A stretch of 64,000 bases of DNA from Bacillus_I endophytica_A. Lineage in GTDB: Bacteria; Bacillota; Bacilli; Bacillales; Bacillaceae_H. The stretch lies in assembly GCF_026790145.1 (NCBI RefSeq), contig NZ_JALAMS010000018.1, positions 248,001-312,000 on the forward strand, written 5' to 3'. Shown piece by piece: positions 42,863-51,739 of this stretch. The position numbers were made by a program, and so were the translations under genes. The notes below the pieces were generated by a model. It did not search any database. It worked only from the letters and a program-made list of their open reading frames with translations, and had not been told where the DNA came from. Positions within the stretch are counted from its first letter, which is position 1. Each line of letters starts with the position of its first letter.

Positions 42863-43301
42863 ATTCGATTTCAATTTTTCGCTGTTTTTGCTCGCCCTTT
42901 TGCAAAATGACTTTTAAAATGCCGTCTTGATAAAGCGCCCGTGCTTGTTCTTCCTGAACAGAGCATGGGAGAACAACAAGTCGTTCTGTTTTTTTTATGG
43001 AAGAGCTCCTCATTGAAACATATTCTTCACTTACATTTTCAACAGTTTGGTTGTACTCTGCTGAGATTTTTAAATGATCTCCAATAAGTCTAATCTCAAT
43101 ATGCTCTTTGCGGAATCCAGGAACTTCTGCTTCCACAATTACTTCATCCCCTGTTTCATAAACATCAACATAAAAGGATTGTTGATTTAATAAATGGCCA
43201 AGCTGTCCTGCAGATTCTTGAAATAGAGAGTCAAACGATTTTACAACGTTCTGAAGAGAACTTTCAAATAGCTTTGAAAGCTTATTATCATTAGAGTCCA
43301 T
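42861..43301 (-). CDS. Hsp20/alpha-crystallin small heat shock protein
   Basis: 146 residues, ATG behind AGAGGAGGC. Alpha-crystallin domain at about 45-135: FYVDVYETGDEVIVEAEVPG, HIEIRLIGDHLKISAEYN, YVSMRSSSIKKTERLVVLPC, and the closing ALYQDGILKVILQKGE with the usual G-x-L. ATP-independent holdase. No CIRCE or CtsR box is obvious upstream. Spore-formers often carry such genes as spore proteins (CotM/CotP/YocM type), so a spore role is possible. Confidence 0.85.
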   Translation of the reverse strand: MDSNDNKLSKLFESSLQNVVKSFDSLFQESAGQLGHLLNQQSFYVDVYETGDEVIVEAEVPGFRKEHIEIRLIGDHLKISAEYNQTVENVSEEYVSMRSSSIKKTERLVVLPCSVQEEQARALYQDGILKVILQKGEQKQRKIEIE

Positions 43302-43393
43302 TCTAATGCCTCCTCTAGGTATTTTTACTATAGAGTATGCATCCTGATTTCAAAACGTACGCGCAATAAAAAACAATATAATTTATTTTAAGC

Positions 43394-43422
43394 TTGCAAG
43401 AAAAATATTTTCTTGTTAAAAT
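43394..43422 (+). promoter_or_regulatory. Promoter with embedded palindrome before the MarR gene
   Basis: TTGCAA (43394-43399) and TAAAAT (43417-43422) are 17 bases apart. The palindrome CAAGAAAAATATTTTCTTG (43397-43415; 8-bp arms, 3-base centre) fills the spacer, so a protein bound there would block transcription. Autoregulation by the MarR protein is inferred. Confidence 0.6.
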
Positions 43423-43496
43423 CGTTTCATAGCTAACGATTTTGAAAATTCAATGAGGTGAGTCATATTTATTCATTTGATAAGGAAGGAAAGCTT

Positions 43497-43979
43497 TTGC
43501 AAGAAGAAAAAGAAATCATGGATGTTTTAACAAATGCCAAAGTTGGCTCACTTGATTTGAAAGCCATTGCTGTTGTGACAAACATTTATCGAGTTGCACA
43601 AGGACTACGGAATAAAATGGAGAGAGAAGTGCTCTCTCAATATGGATTATCATGGACTGCTTTTTCACTTCTTTATGATTTGTGGGTAAGAGAAGGAGAA
43701 GAAACAAAAGCATTAGCCGTGTCAGCTGGCGTAACAAAGGCTACAATTAGCAATATTACGAAGACGCTTGAGCGTAAGGAGCTTTGTTACCGTAAAAGTG
43801 ATGTTAGAGACCGGCGCAAAACATATGTTTTTTTAACAGATGAAGGGAAAAAAGTGATCGAAGAGCTTTATCCTCATTTTCATCAAGGTGAAGTTGAGAT
43901 TGTCTCAAGTTTAGACTCAGAGGAGAAAGACTATATGTCACATCTGCTTCGAAAAGTAATTCGAGCGAACAAATTTTAA
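43497..43979 (+). CDS. MarR-family regulator (YwaE-like) upstream of tyrZ
   Basis: 160 residues from a TTG at 43497 that has AAGGAAGGAAAG seven bases before it. A GTG at 43458 gives 13 more residues but has no ribosome site; an ATG at 43518 is a third option. Winged helix: WTAFSLLYDLWVREGEETKA, ALAVSAGVTKATISNITKTL, and the wing KSDVRDRRKTYVFLTDEGKK. In B. subtilis the MarR gene ywaE lies beside tyrZ, and the same neighbourhood is seen here. A palindrome within its own promoter suggests autorepression. Confidence 0.8.
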   Translation: MQEEKEIMDVLTNAKVGSLDLKAIAVVTNIYRVAQGLRNKMEREVLSQYGLSWTAFSLLYDLWVREGEETKALAVSAGVTKATISNITKTLERKELCYRKSDVRDRRKTYVFLTDEGKKVIEELYPHFHQGEVEIVSSLDSEEKDYMSHLLRKVIRANKF

Positions 43980-43994
43980 AAGTTCATATTTAAA

Positions 43995-44230
43995 AAGCAA
44001 TGAGAGGAACTCTAGTAGCGGTTATCTCCCTATTTCAGAGAGTCGGCGGGTGGTGTGAGTCGATATAAAGATAATGCGAAATACAGTCCTTGAGCTTTCT
44101 TTGCCTGATAAAAAAGCAAAGAACGGAAGAACCGTTAATCATGAAGTGGAAGAATACTTGTATTCTTCAATAAGGGTGGTACCGCGTGTCAACAACAACC
44201 ACGTCCCTTTTTAGGAGACGTGGTTTTTTT
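43995..44230 (+). promoter_or_regulatory. Tyrosine T-box riboswitch controlling tyrZ
   Basis: The T-box core AAGGGTGGTACCGCG lies at 44172-44186, with TGGT able to pair with the ACCA end of tRNA-Tyr. The specifier codon TAC is at 44082-44084 in GCGAAATACAGTCC. The terminator is AACCACGTC / GACGTGGTT with a T run at 44196-44230. Uncharged tRNA-Tyr favours the antiterminator, so tyrZ is made when tyrosine or charging is low. Confidence 0.93.
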
Positions 44231-44250
44231 ATATTTAAGGAGGAAGAAAA

Positions 44251-45501
44251 ATGGAAAATTTCATCGAGAAATTAACAAGAGAACAAAAAGAAGAAGTAAA
44301 GAGACAAATGAAGTTGTACACTCAAGGTGTGCAAGAAATCATTCCGGCAGAAGAATTAGAACAGAAGCTCGCTAAGTCCATTCTTAACAATGAACCCTTA
44401 AAAATTAAACTAGGATTAGATCCTTCTGCTCCTGATGTGCATCTCGGACACACGGTTGTATTGAATAAAATGCGTCAGTTTCAGGAAAATGGACATAAAA
44501 TTCAGCTGTTAATTGGAGATTTCACAGGAAAAATTGGGGACCCAACAGAAAAATCAGTAGCGCGCAAACAGCTTACAGATGAAGAAGTAAAGAGAAATGC
44601 TAAAACATACTTTGAGCAATTTGGAAAAGTAATGGATATGTCAAAAGTAGACCTTTACTATAATTCTAAATGGCTCTCAAAGCTAAATTTTGAAGAGGTT
44701 ATCGGCCTAGCTGGTAAAATAACCGTAGCAAGATTATTAGAAAGAGATGACTTTGAAGAACGTATTGCATTAGGAAAACCAATTTCCTTACATGAATTTT
44801 TCTACCCTGTGATGCAAGGATATGATTCTGTGATGTTAGAGTGTGATATTGAACTAGGTGGAACAGATCAACATTTTAATATTTTAATGGGAAGACATTT
44901 TCAAGAAAAGTTTGGAAAAGAAAAACAAGTTGCGCTTTTAATGCCTTTGTTAGAAGGACTTGACGGTGTTGAAAAAATGTCGAAATCTAAAAATAACTAC
45001 ATTGGAATTGACGAAACTCCTGAGGAGATGTATGGAAAAGCTATGTCTATTAGAGATGAGCAGATGATTAAATACTTTGAGCTTGTGACAAAGTTCACTC
45101 CAGAGGAAATAGCTAAAATAAAGGTGGATTTAGAAACAGGTGAGCTTCATCCGAAAAAAGCTAAAATGCTTCTCGCTAAAACGATTGTAAGCATGTACCA
45201 TGATGAAGAAGCAGCTAAAAAAGCAGGCCAACACTTTGCTTCCGTATTTCAACAAGGAGCAATCCCAATAAATGTTGCCGAAATAGAATGGAAGGGCGGA
45301 GAAACAGCATCTCCTATTGATCTTATTATGCACGCTAACTTACTCGGTTCTAAAAGCGAAGCCCGTAGAATGATTGACAATAACGGCGTAAAAATAAATG
45401 GAGAGAAAGTTGTCCACAAAGATGAGCAGTTAGTAATCTCTGATGGTTTAGTTATTCAAATTGGAAAACGCAAATTTGCAAAAATAAGAGTAAAAGCTTA
45501 A
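44251..45501 (+). CDS. tyrZ: Tyrosyl-tRNA synthetase, TyrZ type
   Basis: 416 residues, ATG behind AAGGAGGAAG. Class I synthetase: HIGH-like HLGH at 64-67 (DVHLGHTVVLNKM), KMSKS at 242-246, Tyr-binding DIELGGTDQHFN, and a C-terminal S4 RNA-binding domain from about 349 (SEARRMIDNNGVKINGEKV). The K-M-S-K-S form, the start sequence and the MarR neighbour point to TyrZ, the second, D-tyrosine-discriminating type of B. subtilis, rather than TyrS. Under the T-box directly upstream. Complete, with terminator. Confidence 0.9.
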   Translation: MENFIEKLTREQKEEVKRQMKLYTQGVQEIIPAEELEQKLAKSILNNEPLKIKLGLDPSAPDVHLGHTVVLNKMRQFQENGHKIQLLIGDFTGKIGDPTEKSVARKQLTDEEVKRNAKTYFEQFGKVMDMSKVDLYYNSKWLSKLNFEEVIGLAGKITVARLLERDDFEERIALGKPISLHEFFYPVMQGYDSVMLECDIELGGTDQHFNILMGRHFQEKFGKEKQVALLMPLLEGLDGVEKMSKSKNNYIGIDETPEEMYGKAMSIRDEQMIKYFELVTKFTPEEIAKIKVDLETGELHPKKAKMLLAKTIVSMYHDEEAAKKAGQHFASVFQQGAIPINVAEIEWKGGETASPIDLIMHANLLGSKSEARRMIDNNGVKINGEKVVHKDEQLVISDGLVIQIGKRKFAKIRVKA

Positions 45502-45534
45502 AGAAAGAGAGGACCCCTCTCTTTCTTTTTTTTT
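45500..45534 (+). terminator. Terminator after tyrZ
   Basis: AAAGAAAGAGAGG pairs with CCTCTCTTTCTTT around ACC, followed by TTTTT. Confidence 0.88.
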
Positions 45535-45630
45535 GCGAACATAGCCATTCCATAAATAATCTTTACGCTATTAGCTTATGATAACCACAGAAGAAAGCAT
45601 TACATATAGGGTGAAAAGGAGAAGGTCAAA

Positions 45631-46214
45631 ATGAAAAGAATGTTGCTTCTTTTAGCAGACGGATTTGAAGCTGTTGAAGCGAGTGTGTTTACAGATGTTT
45701 TTGGATGGAACAAAATAGAAGGTAACGGTGAGACAGAACTTGTGACAGCAGGGCTAAGGGAAGAATTGAAATGTACGTGGAATTTTCGAGTGAAGCCTGA
45801 AATGCTCTTACAAGACGTAAAAGTAGAAGATTTCGATGCCCTTGCTATTTGTGGAGGATTTGAACAAGCAGGGTATTTTATAGATGCATTTTCTAAAGAA
45901 TTTCAAGATATTATTCAGCAGTTTCATCAGCAGAAAAAAATAATTGGAGCTATTTGCATAGCTGCTTTAGCGCTTGGGAAAAGCGAAATTTTAAAAGGGA
46001 AAAAGCCACAACATACAGCTATCCTGGAAGTACGAGAAAGCAGGAGTTACAACAGTTTGGAGCAGAGGTAGTTCAAGCGCCGCTTATTGATAAGGGAAAC
46101 ATTATTACATGCGCAAGTCCATCGGTAGGCTTTGATGTTTCCTTTCTTATGTTAGAAAAGTTAACTTCAAGAAAAAACGTTGAGAAAGTAAGGGGGTTAA
46201 TGGGTTTCTCATAA
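45631..46214 (+). pseudogene. DJ-1/PfpI-family (class I amidotransferase-like) protein, frameshifted
   Basis: ATG behind AAAAGGAGAAGG. The first frame gives MKRMLLLLADGFEAVEASVF, DFDALAICGGFEQAGYF and IIGAICIAALALGKSEILKG, then derails at a run of five A (46000-46004) and stops at 46071. The next frame continues ATTYSYPGSTRKQELQQFGA, IITCASPSVGFDVSFLMLEK to the stop at 46214. Six A would join them into about 194 residues, normal for the family. The nucleophile elbow is A-I-C-I-A, as in DJ-1/PfpI proteins (proteases, glyoxalases, deglycases). The split may be an error of sequence or a real mutation. Confidence 0.78.
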
Positions 46215-46311
46215 ACTTATTATGTAAACAATTCTTAAGAAAAAAATAGTAAAAGTGGTAACCTTTCTCTCTCTTTTTCGTATATGATAAGAGAAGGAGG
46301 TGGGCCACACT

Positions 46312-47040
46312 TTGGGTAGATTGCTCTTTTTATTTTTTATTGCCCTGCTTGGCATTATTTTACGTTATATTATTTTGGGGGAATTTGAGTGGGAGCATAT
46401 TGTAATAGTCTCTTTCTTTCTAGTGGGAGCGTTTTTTCTTTTAATTTTTATAAAGTGGAGAGTCAGCCTTGATGAAGAGTACATACCAGCACAATCAGAA
46501 AACAAGCTTTGGACAACCCAAATAGGCGAACGACATTCAAAAGGAAGAAAAATGCTTTATTTCGGTGAAACAAAGCGGGGAGAATACCGCCGTTACTATG
46601 CGAAGTGGTGGCATAAAATAATTGTGGACATTCTTGAAGGAGACGGACAGTGGTATATGAACCTAGCTGTAAAATGGGAGGCTGGAGATGAAATCCGATT
46701 TATTGACCAAACTGAAAAAGTATGGAAGCTGAATTGGGGCTGGAAAATTATCCAGGATAACAAGGAAATTGGAATGATTAAAACTGATTTTTCACTGAAA
46801 AATTCGGCTAAGTTGAAAGAAAAGCTTTGTTTGCACTATAACGGCTCTCTTTATGAATTCTCCTGTTCTAGCATTGGATCAAATATAAAGGTGAAAAAAG
46901 GGGGAGAACTGGTAGCAGAAGGCGGGCGATATGAATTTTTGAAGAATCGATACTATTTTGACGTAAAAGAAAAGTTTCAGCATCATGAAAACTTGCTTGT
47001 TATGACCTACCTTTTATTTAACTATGTTCATAAGCAGTAA
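46312..47040 (+). CDS. Membrane protein with tubby-like C-terminal domain (tentative)
   Basis: 242 residues. TTG at 46312 lies 11 bases after AGGAGG; an in-frame GTG at 46300 is inside that site. Two membrane segments (about 3-20, LLFLFFIALLGIILRYIIL, and 27-45), then a soluble domain rich in Trp, Tyr and beta strands (IKWRVSLDEEYIPA, RRYYAKWWHKIIVDI, EIRFIDQTEKVWKLNWGWKI). The order of strands recalls the tubby C-terminal-like domain of some Bacillales proteins, which I cannot confirm. Single gene with a terminator. Confidence 0.6.
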   Translation: MGRLLFLFFIALLGIILRYIILGEFEWEHIVIVSFFLVGAFFLLIFIKWRVSLDEEYIPAQSENKLWTTQIGERHSKGRKMLYFGETKRGEYRRYYAKWWHKIIVDILEGDGQWYMNLAVKWEAGDEIRFIDQTEKVWKLNWGWKIIQDNKEIGMIKTDFSLKNSAKLKEKLCLHYNGSLYEFSCSSIGSNIKVKKGGELVAEGGRYEFLKNRYYFDVKEKFQHHENLLVMTYLLFNYVHKQ

Positions 47041-47076
47041 AACAAAGAAGGCTTTTTAAAAGCCTTCTTTTTCAAT
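47041..47076 (+). terminator. Terminator after the tubby-like gene
   Basis: AAAGAAGGCTTTT pairs with AAAAGCCTTCTTT directly after the stop codon. Confidence 0.85.
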
Positions 47077-47149
47077 AAAAACCACCATTTGAGGAAGTGA
47101 TCCCTCTTAAAGTAGCAGAACTTTTCAATGATATCTATGTTTCAAAATG

Positions 47150-47418
47150 ACAAGAAACGCTAAATTCGCTCCTTTAACACCTTTTTGCGGAGGACCTCAA
47201 CAGAATGCCTTCTGTGCTTATCATTACAGCTGAGCGAGACTCGCTTACAAAGGAAGCAGAATCTTATATGCAGGAAAATTACAAAAGGCTGACATAGAGG
47301 TGACATATAAACAATATAAAGAGCAGTACACGGATTTACACATAGCGGAAGGTTAGAAAAAGCTGAAAGCGCAAGGCACTTCATACGTGATACATTGAAA
47401 AAAACAGTTGAAAAATAA
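47150..47418 (+). pseudogene. Relic of an alpha/beta hydrolase (esterase) C terminus
   Basis: No single frame is open, but fragments in successive frames line up with the C-terminal end of hormone-sensitive-lipase-like esterases: AKFAPLTPFCGG; then LNRMPSVLIITAERDSLTKE (the strand and Asp of the catalytic triad); then GKLQKADIEVTYKQYKEQ with DLHIAEG where H-G-F is normally found; then EKAESARHFIRDTLKK to a stop at 47416-47418. At least three frameshifts and a stop, and no N-terminal part. It is clearly dead. The catalytic His position reads Tyr-Thr-Asp-Leu-His. Confidence 0.7.
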
Positions 47419-47435
47419 AATTTCCTCTTTTATAC

Positions 47436-47467
47436 CCTGACGCTCTATAGTGACCGTCAGTTTTTTT
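47436..47467 (+). terminator. Terminator after the hydrolase relic
   Basis: CTGACG and CGTCAG close the stem, with partial pairing inside (CTC/GTGAC), followed by TTTTTTTATTTT. It probably ended the former esterase transcript. Confidence 0.65.
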
Positions 47468-47565
47468 ATTTTCTAACATCTTTGTTATAAATACGGGAAT
47501 GAATAAGGTGTTCACGTATTTGTCGCCTTGTTTGATAGGTTAAAAAAGCAGTTATAGCATAAAAT

Positions 47566-48036
47566 TTATTTTTGAATGGCACGTTTTTCTAAGCAAGATA
47601 TTAGTTTATAATAGCTAAGCAAAATTAGTAGCAAGAAAGGATCAAGAATTGCAGCATGCCATAATTTCCACCAGCCATAGTGAAAATACCCCCATGGTTC
47701 AGGTAACTTTGTTATTACTTCATAGAGAAGAATGAAAATTACCCAAAGGACAATATAAGCTGCTTTTTGAATCAATGTTTTATGAACAGGATACCAATTT
47801 AAAAACATAATATTTACAGGAGGAATCAACAGTGTATGAGGAAGAAGCCCTAGCCAGTCAATTTCTTGGTCAAAGTACCAATAACCATGATATTTATATT
47901 CAATCATCAAATCAAATAGTTGCTGAAAGGCAATGGTAAACATCCAAATATGTAAAATTTGATGAGCTGTTAACGTTCTATTTGTTTTAAAAGCGATCAC
48001 GTTAAATACAATAATAGCAACAATCAGTCCAACCAT
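47566..48036 (-). CDS. CBO0543-type membrane protein (tentative)
   Basis: 156 residues, ATG behind AAAGGAAAAG. Four membrane segments, with FQQLFDLMIEYKYHGYWYFD and IDWLGLLPHTLLIPPVNIMF between the second and third, and PEPWGYFHYGWWKLWHAAIL before the last. Aromatic-rich loops with Tyr/Trp/Asp are characteristic of the CBO0543 group of Firmicute membrane proteins. No function known. On the minus strand, divergent from the amino acid permease. Confidence 0.55.
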   Translation of the reverse strand: MVGLIVAIIVFNVIAFKTNRTLTAHQILHIWMFTIAFQQLFDLMIEYKYHGYWYFDQEIDWLGLLPHTLLIPPVNIMFLNWYPVHKTLIQKAAYIVLWVIFILLYEVITKLPEPWGYFHYGWWKLWHAAILDPFLLLILLSYYKLISCLEKRAIQK

Positions 48037-48460
48037 TCTCTTTTCCTTTCAGCAAAATTTTATAAAAAAATCCGTGTTTTCTTAGAATGAACGTTATAGA
48101 GGGAAGTTATACAAAATGAGAGGAAAGGTTAGAAAAAGAAAAGAGTTATCTGGAATTTTCCGAATATTTAAATTTAGTTATATTCTCATAAGGAAATATT
48201 TAGAAAATGGAAACCTCTTTTTATTTTCTCTATCATTATATAAAGGATATGCTGTTCTCCTGAAAAAAACAATTGTATTTTTAGGGAGAATTTATTATTA
48301 TAGAATAAGTAATAAAGTATTGCACTTATAAATAATAAGCATGTTCTCAACTATTCCAGTAAATATAAAGATGATTTTGGAAGGCAGCTTTAGTACAAAC
48401 AGAAAAAGCTTAGCCCTCTTTCATCACGTGGAGACTACAGAGAAAAGAGGAGGAACAAAA
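48037..48460. other. Long leader region before the amino acid permease
   Basis: 424 bases without a convincing gene. A promoter-like pair TTGTAT (48273-48278) and TATTAT (48296-48301) with a 17-base spacer would start transcription near 48308, leaving a leader of about 150 bases. I see no clear riboswitch or terminator in it. An open frame at 48116-48331 has no ribosome site and looks accidental. Confidence 0.4.
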
Positions 48461-49849
48461 GTGGAGAAAGAAGAGCTACAAAGAGGACTGCAGTCGCGTC
48501 ATATTCAAATGATCGCTCTAGGAGGAACAATCGGTGTTGGGTTGTTTATGGGCTCAACAAGCACAATTCAGTGGACAGGCCCGTCCGTACTCCTTGCATA
48601 TGCGATTTGCGGTATTTTTATCTTTTTTGTTATGAGAGCAATGGGGGAAATGCTTTACGTTGAACCGAGCACAGGTTCTTTTGCCACATTTGGTCATAAG
48701 TATATTCATCCATTAGCAGGATATATGACAGCATGGAGCAACTGGTTTCAGTGGATTATTGTTGGAATGTCTGAAATTATTGCAGTTGGAGCATACATGA
48801 AATTTTGGTTTCCAGACTTGCCAGCTTGGATTCCAGGGATCGTAGCTATGGCTATTCTTGGAGCAGCTAATTTAGTGTCTGTTAAATCATTTGGGGAATT
48901 TGAATTTTGGTTCGCTATGATTAAAATAGTTACAATTGTCCTTATGATTATTGCTGGAATTGGCCTTATCTTCTTTGGACTTGGAAATGGCGGAGATGCA
49001 ATCGGAATTTCAAATCTTTGGGAGCATGGCGGCTTTTTTGCTGGAGGTTGGTCTGGATTTTTCTTTGCTCTTTCTCTTGTAATTGCTGCTTATCAAGGAG
49101 TAGAACTGATTGGAATTACAGCAGGAGAAGCACAAAATCCACAGAAAACATTGAGAAGTGCTATTCAAAGTATTATCTGGCGTATTTTAATCTTCTACAT
49201 TGGAGCTATTTTTGTTATTGTAACGGTGTATCCTTGGAACGAGCTTAACTCATTAGGCAGTCCATTTGTGTCTACATTTGCAAAAGTGGGTATTACAGCA
49301 GCGGCAGGGATCATTAACTTCGTAGTCATCACAGCAGCAATGTCAGGATGTAACAGCGGAATTTTCAGTGCAGGACGCATGCTCTATACATTAGGTCTAA
49401 ATGGACAAGCACCAAAGTTTTTTACAAAAGTTTCTCGCAATGGTGTTCCACTATATGGTACGATAGCTGTGCTTATCGGCTTAGCAATTGGCGTTGTGTT
49501 AAATTACGTTGCACCTCCTAAAATCTTTGTGTACGTATATAGTGCAAGTGTTCTTCCAGGTATGGTACCTTGGTTTGTGATTTTAATTAGTCAAATCCGT
49601 TTTAGAAAGGCTAAAGGAAAAGAGATGAAGAAACATCCATTCAAAATGCCTTTTGCTCCTTTCACAAACTACTTAACAATCGCCTTTTTATTAATGGTTC
49701 TTGTTGGAATGTGGTTTAACGATGAAACGAGAGTATCGCTAGTTGTCGGGATTGTTTTTCTTGTTATTGTAACGATTAGTTATTATGCATTTGGAATTCA
49801 TAAACGTTCCACATTAGCTAACGAAAACGAGCAGCATAAAGCAGGATAA
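48461..49849 (+). CDS. Amino acid permease, AAT/APC family
   Basis: 462 residues from the GTG at 48461, behind AGAGGAGGAAC; the open frame runs 40 codons further up with no start signal. Twelve membrane segments. The family signature opens it: LQRGLQSRHIQMIALGGTIG, then VGLFMGSTSTIQWTGPSVLL and AMGEMLYVEPSTGSFATFGH. AYQGVELIGITAGEAQNPQK is the helix-6/7 hallmark of the AAT group. Similar to B. subtilis YtnA/AlaP (alanine) and GabP; the substrate cannot be fixed. Single gene with a strong terminator. Confidence 0.85.
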   Translation: MEKEELQRGLQSRHIQMIALGGTIGVGLFMGSTSTIQWTGPSVLLAYAICGIFIFFVMRAMGEMLYVEPSTGSFATFGHKYIHPLAGYMTAWSNWFQWIIVGMSEIIAVGAYMKFWFPDLPAWIPGIVAMAILGAANLVSVKSFGEFEFWFAMIKIVTIVLMIIAGIGLIFFGLGNGGDAIGISNLWEHGGFFAGGWSGFFFALSLVIAAYQGVELIGITAGEAQNPQKTLRSAIQSIIWRILIFYIGAIFVIVTVYPWNELNSLGSPFVSTFAKVGITAAAGIINFVVITAAMSGCNSGIFSAGRMLYTLGLNGQAPKFFTKVSRNGVPLYGTIAVLIGLAIGVVLNYVAPPKIFVYVYSASVLPGMVPWFVILISQIRFRKAKGKEMKKHPFKMPFAPFTNYLTIAFLLMVLVGMWFNDETRVSLVVGIVFLVIVTISYYAFGIHKRSTLANENEQHKAG

Positions 49850-49889
49850 AAAAAGCGTGTGAAATATCTATTTCACACGCTTTTTTTAG
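49848..49889. terminator. Bidirectional terminator after the permease
   Basis: AAAAAAAGCGTGTGAAATA pairs with TATTTCACACGCTTTTTTT around TC. Also closes the convergent membrane-protein gene. Confidence 0.9.
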
Positions 49890-50371
49890 GTTGTTTTCTT
49901 TGTTGTTGTTTTGCGTAATGATCCGATAATAATCCTATTTAGCAATGATTTTACCGCCATACTAAGGAAACTATAATACCAAGTCCATTTCCTGCTCCAT
50001 CTAATCAGCTTTGTATATTTTTCAGCCCACGTTTCGACTAGGACAATGACACTGATAAAACATAGTGTTTTACAAATCGTTATTATTACTCCGTCCTTCT
50101 TTGTTGTTTCGTTGATAAGGATGGACGTTACAGGGTATAAGAGAAAATCAAACAGGACGTGAATTTTGAAATCCCGTTTTAGCAGTCTAACGGGATATTT
50201 GATTAATTTTCTATTAACAACAAACCTGTCGATAATTCCATTTGTAAAGCCATTCAGCAAGAAAGTTAGCAAAAAGTTTTTCATTCCCATTCTTTTTAAT
50301 AAAAAAGGGCATAGTAGCAATGTGAAGAAGAACAAAAATTTCAAAAAGCCTTTCTCAAATGCTTTGCTCAT
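49886..50371 (-). CDS. Integral membrane protein, CBO0543-like
   Basis: 161 residues from the ATG at 50371, with AAAAGGTGG eight bases before it (a GTG four codons earlier overlaps the site). Four hydrophobic segments: KFLFFFTLLLCPFLL, FLLTFLLNGFTNGIIDRFVV, HVLFDFLLYPVTSILINE and TICKTLCFISVIVLVETWAE. NRKLIKYPVRLLKRDFKIHV between helices and ETWAEKYTKLIRW are motifs I associate with a CBO0543-like Bacillus family. Function unknown. A protein of possibly related type lies on the other side of the permease. Confidence 0.55.
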   Translation of the reverse strand: MSKAFEKGFLKFLFFFTLLLCPFLLKRMGMKNFLLTFLLNGFTNGIIDRFVVNRKLIKYPVRLLKRDFKIHVLFDFLLYPVTSILINETTKKDGVIITICKTLCFISVIVLVETWAEKYTKLIRWSRKWTWYYSFLSMAVKSLLNRIIIGSLRKTTTKKTT

Positions 50372-50493
50372 GTTTTCAACCACCTTTTGCGATCCTTGAT
50401 AATAAGGAAATGCCGTTATGATAATAAGATACTTAGCTTCTGTCGCTTATTGTGGATGAGAACTAGGCGTATTATACAGAGAAAAGAACAATA

Positions 50494-50533
50494 GAAAAAA
50501 CCGTCTGCCTTTTAAAAACAGACGGTTTCTTCG
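50494..50533. terminator. Terminator after the minus-strand MFS gene
   Basis: AAAACCGTCTG pairs with CAGACGGTTT, inner CCTTTTAAAAA. A run precedes it on the plus strand, giving a U run for the minus-strand transcript. Confidence 0.8.
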
Positions 50534-51739
50534 TTATGCTTGAACACGGCTTTGCCCTTTACTTTCAACAACATAAATTGAAAATCCTATTAGAAACGCT
50601 ACCGCAACGAAAATAGCGCCAATCCACGGAAGAGAGGTAAGCCCCATATGAGTAATAACAACGCCTCCAAGAAAAGCTCCAAATGCATTTCCTAAGTTTG
50701 CTGCAGAATGGTTAGATGTTGAAGCAAGAGCAGGGGCTTCGTGTGCAAGGTTCATAATCTTAACTTGAACACCAGGCATAACAGCGAACGCTGCTGCTCC
50801 CCAAAAGAACATTGTAATAACTGCTGCCACAGGGCTTTTTACTGTAACAGTGAATACTAAAAGAAGGATACAAATGGCCGCAAATATTCCGAAGATAGAG
50901 GGCATAAGCTTCCAATCTGCCAGTTTTCCTCCTACAATGTTTCCTAACGTAACGCCACAGCCGTACAGCACAAGAATCCATGTTACGCTATGTTCATGAA
51001 AGCCAGTGACGTCTACAAGCAACGGCGTAATGTAAGTGAAAACAGTAAATAAACTTCCACATCCTAATGCACTAAGCAGAAGGAAAAGAAGAAGCTTTGG
51101 CTGCTTAAATGCGCCAAACTGTTTTGTTAAGTTTGAAGACGCTTCTTGACGAAGTTTTGGAATGAAAATAATGATGCCAATAAAAGCAATCAGCCCCATT
51201 ATTGTAATTGCTCCAAATGAAGCTCTCCATCCTAAATGTTGCCCAATGAAGGTGCCAACAGGCACGCCGACAATATTAGCAATCGTTAAGCCTGCCATCA
51301 TTGTAGCAACAGCACTTGCACGTTTGTGTGCTTGAACAAGCTTTGAAGCAATAACAGCTCCAACACCAAAAAATGTACCATGACATAATGCAGTTAAAAG
51401 TCTAGCGCCCATTAATAATTCATAATTTGGGGCAATAATAGCAAAGGCATTTCCAAGAATAAATAAAAACATAAGTAAGCAAAGCAGCATTTTTTGAGGA
51501 ACCCTGTGTGTGAAAATCGTTAGGATAGGGGCCCCAATGGCAACGCCTAACGCATAGCCTGTAATAAGCTGTCCTGCTTTTGAAATACTAACGTGAAGGT
51601 CTTCCGCAACGTTTGGAAGGATGCCCATAATAACGAACTCTGTCATTCCAATGGCAAAAGCACCTAACGTTAGGGAAAGAAGAGCAATTGGAAAAGGCTC
51701 TTTTTTTCCGCTAAGCTTTTGAGCTTGTGAAGAATTCAT
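50534..51739 (-). CDS. MFS transporter, AraJ/PbuE-like (DHA1 group)
   Basis: 401 residues, ATG behind AAAGGCTG. Twelve membrane segments; LGAFAIGMTEFVIMGILPNV carries the G-M-T-E-F motif of the AraJ/PbuE/YdhP group, and ARLLTALCHGTFFGVGAVIA and GVPVGTFIGQHLGWRASFGA are conserved. It is a paralogue of YtbD at 31.2 kb (same motifs, moderate identity). Purine-base or drug efflux is typical of the group. Single gene on the minus strand. Confidence 0.82.
   Translation of the reverse strand: MNSSQAQKLSGKKEPFPIALLSLTLGAFAIGMTEFVIMGILPNVAEDLHVSISKAGQLITGYALGVAIGAPILTIFTHRVPQKMLLCLLMFLFILGNAFAIIAPNYELLMGARLLTALCHGTFFGVGAVIASKLVQAHKRASAVATMMAGLTIANIVGVPVGTFIGQHLGWRASFGAITIMGLIAFIGIIIFIPKLRQEASSNLTKQFGAFKQPKLLLFLLLSALGCGSLFTVFTYITPLLVDVTGFHEHSVTWILVLYGCGVTLGNIVGGKLADWKLMPSIFGIFAAICILLLVFTVTVKSPVAAVITMFFWGAAAFAVMPGVQVKIMNLAHEAPALASTSNHSAANLGNAFGAFLGGVVITHMGLTSLPWIGAIFVAVAFLIGFSIYVVESKGQSRVQA

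Noticed and set aside
48116..48331. 71-codon open frame before the amino acid permease
   Set aside because: No ribosome binding site, low-complexity composition, and it crosses the likely promoter of the permease. I see no family feature.
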